Positions 59,000 through 64,000 of a stretch of 64,000 nucleotides of DNA are shown piece after piece. The notes under the pieces are model-generated. The model was not told where the DNA came from and ran no database searches. It saw only the letters and a list, made by a program, of their open reading frames with translations. Numbering within the stretch: the first letter of the stretch is position 1; each line of letters starts with the position of its first letter. Origin of the DNA: Peromyscus leucopus (Eukaryota > Chordata > Mammalia > Rodentia > Cricetidae); assembly GCF_004664715.2 (NCBI RefSeq), contig NC_051071.1:35551030-35615029 (forward strand). The letters are read 5' to 3'. The position numbers were made by a program, and so were the translations under genes.

Positions 59000-59168
59000 A
59001 CAGGGGTTAGAAAAATATCTCAGCATTGAACAAAACTGGCTGAAATCCCAGAGGATCTGGGTTTGATTTTCAGCACACACATGGTGGCTGAAAAACTACT
59101 GTAACTCTGGTTATGGTACACAAATATGCATACAGGCCATACATCTATTCATACATAAAATAATAAGT
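59000..59168 (+). mobile_element. B2-related SINE, sense
   Basis: 'GGGGTTAGAAAAATATCTCAG', 'CCCAGAGGATCTGGGTTTGA', 'TTTTCAGCACACACATGGTGG', 'CTGAAAAACTACTGTAACTC' and an 'ATACATAAAATAATAAG' tail follow a B2/B3 element. Its left half lacks part of the usual body. Diverged. Confidence 0.85.
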
Positions 59169-59187
59169 AAAATCTTAGTTACATTGT

Positions 59188-59572
59188 ATCATATTATGAC
59201 CTGATTTGGAAATAGGATCTTTTCAGAGGTAATACAGATAAAATAAGATGAATATAATATACCACAGTCAATGTGATGTGTAGGTTTCTATATTAGGAAA
59301 TTGAATGTGAACACAGGTGTTTACACAACTTCATGGGAAATTGAAGAGATCAGGATGATATTTTGAAAAGTCAAACTGTAGTAGATATCAGAAAGTCAGC
59401 AAAGCTGTGCAGGAGGTTCAGAAAATTCACCCTCACAGCTCTCAGAAGGAAAGAATCTTTCTAACAACCTGATATTGGATATCTAGACTACAGAATAAAG
59501 ATAACTCATTTCTGTTTTAAACCACCAATTTTTAGTACTTTCTCCTGGTACTCCAACAAAATAATCCAAGCA
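59188..59572 (+). mobile_element. MLT1-type MaLR LTR, sense
   Basis: 'GACCTGATTTGGAAATAGGAT', 'TCTTTTCAGAGGTAATACAG', 'CTCTCAGAAGGAAAGAATC', 'AACAACCTGATATTGGATATC' and 'CATTTCTGTTTTAAACCACC' are in the order of old MLT1 LTRs, including the terminal 'GTACTTTCTCCTGGTACTCC'. Old and mammal-wide. No internal part. Confidence 0.85.
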
Positions 59573-59736
59573 GAAAGATAGCATGGAAGAATGTTTTGGA
59601 TAGTCAACTATGAGTGATTCTTCATTTTCCTCAAAGATCCACACCAGTCTTTGCTTCCCTAAATGGGATATTTACCTCTTTGTATTAAGTACCTCATGTT
59701 GTTTTAATCAGTGCCAGGATATCAAAATAAGGTGCT

Positions 59737-60928
59737 AAAAGTGCTAGGAATATGTTCATATCAGCATTGTTTGTAATAGCCAAAACCTGGAAACAACCTA
59801 GATGCCCTTCAACTGAAGAATGGATAAATAAATTGTGGCACATATACACAATGGAATACTACTCAGCAGAGAAAAACAATTACATCACACGGTTTGCAGG
59901 CAAATGAATGGATCTAGAAAAAAATCATCCTGAGTGAGGTAACCCAGACTCAGAAAGACAAATATGGTATGTACTCATTCATAGGAAGATGCTAGATGTG
60001 GAACAAGGATGTCTGGTCTGCTACTCACATCACCAGTGAGGCTACCTGGAAAACGGGATCCCAAAAAAGACACAGAGAAATGGATGAGATCTACATGAAC
60101 AGCTTGGTCATGAGTGGGAACAATGAAGAGCGATGGTCGAGGGAAAGAGAGTGGGAGATCCTAGCTGGATCAAGAAAAGAAAGGGAGAACAAGGAATAGG
60201 AGACCATGGTAAATGAAGACCACATGAGAAGGGGAGGAAGCAGAGAGCTAGGGAGACCCACAGAGATCCACAAAGACACCCCCGCAAAAGACTGCTGGCA
60301 ATGGTCGAGAGATGGCAGGAAATGACCTACTCTGGTGATGGGATGGCCAGATACCCAGATAGTTGTGCCATAAACCCCATCCAAGGACTGAGGAATCTGG
60401 ATGCAGACATCCACGGCTGGGCCCCTGGTGGAGCACTGGGAGTCTAATTAGTGAGAAAGAAGAGGGTTTATATGAGCGAGAATTGTTGAAGCCAAGGTTG
60501 GATAAAGCAGAGGGACAAATAACCAAATGAATGGAAGCACAGGATCTATGAACCAAAGGCTGAGGGGTCCCCAACTGGATCAGTCCCCCTGAAAGGGTGA
60601 GACAGTCATTTGGCTTGATCTGTTTGGGAGGCAGCTGTGCATTGGTGCCGGGTCCTGGGCTCGTTGCTTGAGTTAGCTGTTTGAATCCTGGGACTTATGC
60701 AGGGACGCTTGGCTCGGTCTGGGAGGGGGGGACTGGACCTGGCTGGACTGAGTCTACCAGGTTGACCCCGGTCGTCGGGGGAGACCTTGATCTGGAGGAG
60801 GTGGGAATGGGGGCTGGGCTGGGGGGAGGGGGAGGAGGGCGAGAGGGGGAGAACAGGGGAATCTGTGGCTATTATGTTGAACTGAATGGTGTTGTAAAAT
60901 AAATTTAAAAAAAAAAGTGCTAAGAATA
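59737..60928 (+). mobile_element. Recent L1 insertion, 5'-truncated, with 16-bp TSD
   Basis: The body 59753-60912 (about 1.16 kb) begins inside the ORF2 end ('TATCAGCATTGTTTGTAATAG', 'CCTAGATGCCCTTCAACTGAAG', 'CATCCTGAGTGAGGTAACCC'). It runs through a 3' UTR with a G-rich polypurine tract (60800-60858) and ends 'TGTTGTAAAATAAATTTAAA' plus an A-run. Flanks AAAAGTGCTAGGAATA (59737-59752) and AAAAGTGCTAAGAATA (60913-60928) differ at one of 16 bases. Little decayed, so recent. It is dead by truncation: no ORF1 and no complete ORF2. Frames of 67-108 codons inside are 3' UTR artefacts. Confidence 0.96.
60780..60858 (+). promoter_or_regulatory. G-rich polypurine tract of the L1 3' UTR
   Basis: Many runs of three or more G within about 80 bases, for example GGGCTGGGGGGAGGGGGAGG. 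This can form G-quadruplex DNA or RNA by pattern. G-rich tracts in L1 3' UTRs are a known shared trait. No direct evidence of folding here. Confidence 0.7.
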
Positions 60929-61004
60929 ACCAAGAAAATGCCTGACTGTTTCTAATTTTACTCTCTATGAATCAACTGCTACGCTTTAAACTTGTGCCAA
61001 GTCT

Positions 61005-61043
61005 TAGATAGGTAGATAGATAGATAGATAGATAGATGATAGG

Positions 61044-61092
<49 letters not shown>

Positions 61093-61121
61093 GATAGGTA
61101 GATAGACAGGTAGACAGAGAC
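61005..61121 (+). repeat. (GATA)n tetranucleotide array
   Basis: About 27 GATA-type units with several GATG, GGTA and GACA interruptions. It begins about 75 bases after the L1 insertion and is followed to about 61245 by a looser GACATAGATATAAAT-like repetition. The reverse-strand frame of repeated YLSI is a translation of it. Confidence 0.96.
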
Positions 61122-61247
61122 AGATTATAGTTAATACATATCATATATAGGATATGTAAATACCTATATAGACATAGATTGATATAAATGACATAGATAT
61201 AAATGAGACAGATATAAATGATATAAATATATATACATAAATGTAGG

Positions 61248-61652
61248 TGCACTGGTTTCATTTCTGTTACTATGATAAAATATCCTGACAATATTTAACT
61301 TAGGGAGTAATGAGTTTATTTTAGCTAATACAATTTCAGGATATATTCCATAAGTTCAAGGAAGGCATGGTGGAAAGAGTTTGAAGTAGCTAGTCATATT
61401 ACAACCACACTCAAAAGTGAAAGAAACAAATACATGCATGCACACTTGCTTGCTTGTGCTCAGGTCTATTTGTCCACCCTTGTCTAGTACAGGATCTAAG
61501 CAACACCCACACTCAGCTGGTTATTCCCTGATCCATGAATTTAATTATGATAAACACTTGTAGGCTAACTAAATGTAGACAATCTGTCATTGAGGCTCTT
61601 TTCTCCATTAGCTCTAGATTATGTCAAGTTGACAATAAAGTTAAGCATCTCA
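61248..61652 (-). mobile_element. MTD/ORR1-like MaLR LTR, antisense
   Basis: 'TGCACTGGTTTCATTTCTGT', 'TACTATGATAAAATATCCTG', 'GAGTTTATTTTAGCTAATAC', 'GCACACTTGCTTGCTTGTGC', 'GACAATCTGTCATTGAGGCTC' and 'TATGTCAAGTTGACAATAAAG' follow the reversed consensus of a rodent MaLR LTR of the MTD type. About 405 bp. No convincing TSD; moderately old. Confidence 0.85.
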
Positions 61653-61658
61653 ATGTGA

Positions 61659-61705
61659 ATATATATATATATATATATATATATAGATGTGTATATATAT
61701 ATATA
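61659..61705 (+). repeat. (TA)n microsatellite, interrupted
   Basis: Two TA blocks (61659-61685 and 61692-61705) separated by GATGTG. Confidence 0.93.
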
Positions 61706-62239
61706 AATTTGAAAATATATATAATTTGATAGGTGAGTGAAAAATGAGACTAGAAGAGAAGTTTTAGGAAATTAGTTTAAAGCTTTTTCTTCTTAAAATC
61801 ATTAAAATGAAATGAAGAATAAAACATATGGAGGGACTGACTAATATAGAAATGGTATAGTGCACTAAAAGCCATCCGGAGACTCATTAAAGCCAAATTG
61901 AATTTTTCATTGGCATCTTTTTATATTATATATAATTCTAAAATAACATATTCATGGAAAACTCAGAAAACTACCATCAAGAGAAATAAACTATATATAA
62001 ACATTCACCTTAGATAACTTTCATTTTTAATGAAGTTTGTTCTTTCACAATATAATGGCTACATTTGTAAGCAAAATTGCATGTGGACAAAAATCTAATT
62101 TTGTGAGAGGATAAATGAAAATTATGTGGACTATCAAATTCTTAATAATAAAGAGATGTTGTGCCTTTTATTCTATTTTGAAATAAAATTTAAAAAATAA
62201 CCTGCTTGAGTAAAATTCTGCTAATAAAAATGTTATTTC
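61706..62239. other. AT-rich stretch without recognised features
   Basis: No named repeat or exon. Confidence 0.4.
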
Positions 62240-62780
62240 TTATCCTCTGACCTTTCTGACTTTGTGTCTATTGCTGTCTTCCGTCTGCATAAATTTGACT
62301 ATACATGATCACAATCTCCAGTGATGGAGCTAAAGCAAAAACTGCATCATGTTTTTAAAATAGAGAAACAACCAAAACATATAGGGTTTTTCTTAGAATG
62401 TTGTGCTGTAGATGCATCTGTGAAGCTGTCATTCCCTTGCAGAAAAGCAGCCATCACTTCCATGTTCGTCAGATCCAGGATTTGATGGCAATGCCAGTGT
62501 CTGTGGTCTGAGTGATGCAAACCATGTTTGCCCATTAATCAAATGCCACTTATCTCATTTGCTCGATGAAAACTTACACAGTAGGAAAACTGCCTCAAAG
62601 AGCCTTTGCGGCAGCACTCTGAGAAAGCAATTTTTCTCTGCACAGCCTAAATAGAATTAGAAAGTATTTTGTTTGTGTTTCCTTCACCTAGCACTGCTTT
62701 AATGAATTGAAACCTACAAAGGGCAAATGAAAACTGAAACTCTTTTTCTTCGTACTTTCTCCATGGTGAATAAAATGTTT
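62240..62780. other. Single-copy-looking stretch, candidate conserved non-coding element
   Basis: No repeat recognised, composition more balanced than its surroundings, and several dense motif-like words (CCCATTAATCAAATG, GAGTGATGCAAACCATG, CTCATTTGCTCGATG). A 62-codon minus-strand frame (62347-62535) is not supported by splice-like or start context. Conservation cannot be judged here; this is inference from texture. Confidence 0.35.
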
Positions 62781-62860
62781 TTAATTATAGAAACAATAAC
62801 ATGACACCCGTCTGGCCTCATTACTAATTATCTGAATCATGATCACTATATGGTTAAACT

Positions 62861-62863
62861 CTA

Positions 62864-62938
<75 letters not shown>

Positions 62939-62996
62939 TTATCAATCAATCAATCTATCTATCTATTTATCTACTATCTATCTATCATCTATCTGA
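62861..62996 (+). repeat. (ATCT)n tetranucleotide array
   Basis: About 30 ATCT-type units with ATTT and AATC interruptions. It is the complementary motif to the (GATA)n array 1.8 kb upstream. Confidence 0.97.
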
Positions 62997-63339
62997 TATA
63001 TGTGTGCTTATGTATATGTTTGCGTATAGACTTAGTTCATCCTAAGGATTAGATAGTATCACTATCTGAATTTTATACATTGAAATTTCTCCTGTTTTTA
63101 AAATCATTACTACTTTTATTAGTTAGTGTCTGGACAGTAAGGGAACCATCATTTTTTTATCTCAATGTAGGAGAAGGCATACTTCTCTTAGCACATCTAG
63201 TCACATCATAGGTATCACAGATAGACATCTGGGTAGCAGGTATGACTCTAAGACCCAAACTTCTGCAATTGCACAGACCATGTCTCTCTTGAGGAGGCAA
63301 TACTGATGCAAATTAAAAAAACATCATGTTTGAGTCTTT

Positions 63340-63460
63340 TTCATACAGCTGACAAGCACCTGGACCATTATAGTCCCACCTTCACCAGTTTATCATGTTG
63401 TCCTTGGGCAGTCATTTATCCTCTTTGAGACTCAGTATTTCCATCTGAAAAAATAAAGTT
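63340..63460 (+). mobile_element. MIR SINE, sense
   Basis: 'TGTCCTTGGGCAGTCATTTAT', 'CCTCTTTGAGACTCAGTATTT' and 'CCATCTGAAAAAATAAAG' follow the MIR CORE consensus closely ('CCTTGGGCAAGTCACTTAACC...CTCAGTTTCCTCATCTG'). Old, mammal-wide. Confidence 0.85.
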
Positions 63461-63734
63461 TTTAAGTATTTTGATTTTTACATTTTTTATATAATATTGC
63501 TAACTAATTCTACTTAGGTTATGTTTATTGGAGTATGCTTGTACATAAAGAATGAATACACACAAATGTGACTTAACAATTGTGAAAATATAAATTATGC
63601 CAATGGACATAATAGCAATGAAACTCTATGTAATGTAAGTACCTGTTCATATTATATAATATATAAACAATTTCTAAATAAGTTCACGAATACCCCCTGT
63701 GCTTAACCAGTTACCATTATGAACTTATGAGTCA

Positions 63735-63801
63735 GAATTCTAGAGTCTAGAAGCTGATTACTCTAGTTTGTGTCAAGTTGGCATAACACTAGCCAGCACA
63801 C
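63735..63801 (-). mobile_element. ORR1-like LTR terminus, antisense, short
   Basis: 'TAGTTTGTGTCAAGTTGGCAT' followed by 'AACACTAGCCAGCACA' is the reversed first about 60 bases of an ORR1-type LTR. The rest of the LTR is missing on the left, so this is a remnant. Confidence 0.75.
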
Positions 63802-64000
63802 TCCCCAAAATAACACTTCTATGACATTGTCACTGGCCAAACATGAATCCTTACCACATGCAAAGTTTTGACCTGACCACAGATTTCATCATTAGTTACT
63901 ACCTTCCCAGAGAAATTCAAGTTTGAGAAAGGTATATGAAAATTCTGACATCGATTTTAGTAAATTACAGGAGCAAATGTGGAAGCCATTATTCCAGTGC
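63802..64000. other. Unannotated end of window
   Basis: Nothing recognised. Confidence 0.4.

Noticed and set aside
60091..60574. Two overlapping minus-strand frames of 107 and 108 codons
   Set aside because: Both lie on the non-coding strand of a young L1 3' UTR, which is rich in open frames by composition.
59753..60912. Active, full-length L1
   Set aside because: Only the last about 1.16 kb is present; ORF1 and most of ORF2 are missing.
61005..61121. Regular spaced repeats suggestive of CRISPR
   Set aside because: Four-base units without spacers in a mammalian genome; a microsatellite.
61004..63045. Frames of repeated Tyr-Leu-Ser-Ile and Ser-Ile-Tyr-Leu
   Set aside because: Direct translations of the GATA/ATCT arrays.

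Overview
The window is 64 kb of AT-rich mammalian non-coding DNA from a muroid rodent, most likely a cricetid (vole, deer-mouse or hamster group). The assignment rests on the interspersed repeats: rodent-specific B1, B2, B3 and B4 SINEs, Lx-type and younger L1 3' ends, ORR1 and MTD-like MaLR LTRs, and two short LTR families that I associate with cricetids. The B1 copies also carry the right-end variant reading 'CTACCAAGTGAG ... GGCGCAAAGCTACACAG'. Alongside these are old mammal-wide repeats (MIR, MER5A, MLT1, L1M), as expected of a placental genome. Family names come from memory of consensus sequences, not from a database search.

I find no protein-coding gene, no recognisable processed pseudogene and no structured RNA gene. 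Open reading frames are short (134 codons at most), show no familiar domain, and mostly lie on SINE tails, microsatellites or L1 3' ends. The window is probably a gene desert or the inside of a very long intron. The two cannot be told apart from sequence alone.

Layout. 0-10 kb: a B2 with perfect target-site duplications (TSDs), an Lx L1 3' end, a (CA)n tract, a B1-containing LTR next to a B2-like SINE, an old antisense L1-like stretch and a B1. 10-20 kb: a B3, a MaLR-like LTR, a block of antisense L1 3' ends, an MLT1/MST fragment, a complete ORR1 LTR, a young B1 and another antisense L1. 20-31 kb: a young B1, an old L1M split by a solo LTR, MIR and B3 relics, a (CA)n tract and an antisense ORR1. 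31-41 kb: a B4, a (TA)n tract, paired antisense and sense L1 3' ends, an L1M tail, and a solo LTR that carries a 54-nt mini-SINE. 41-48 kb: a (GT)n tract, an Lx L1 split by a solo LTR, a very young B1 with a 51-base A-run, a MER5A and an L1 3' end. 48-56 kb: a 73-nt near-perfect hairpin, an L1M block, three B3s and an inverted/direct L1 composite that looks twin-primed. 56-64 kb: an unassigned repeat-like block, a B2, an MLT1, a recent 5'-truncated L1 with 16-bp TSDs, GATA and ATCT tetranucleotide arrays in opposite orientation, a candidate conserved non-coding element and a MIR.

The elements do not form a pathway. Together they record stacked insertions of different ages, with several clear nestings that give relative dates. 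I found no evidence of a new biological system. The best leads are the hairpin at 48380-48452, the 54-nt mini-SINE at 39528-39581 and the single-copy stretch near 62240-62780.
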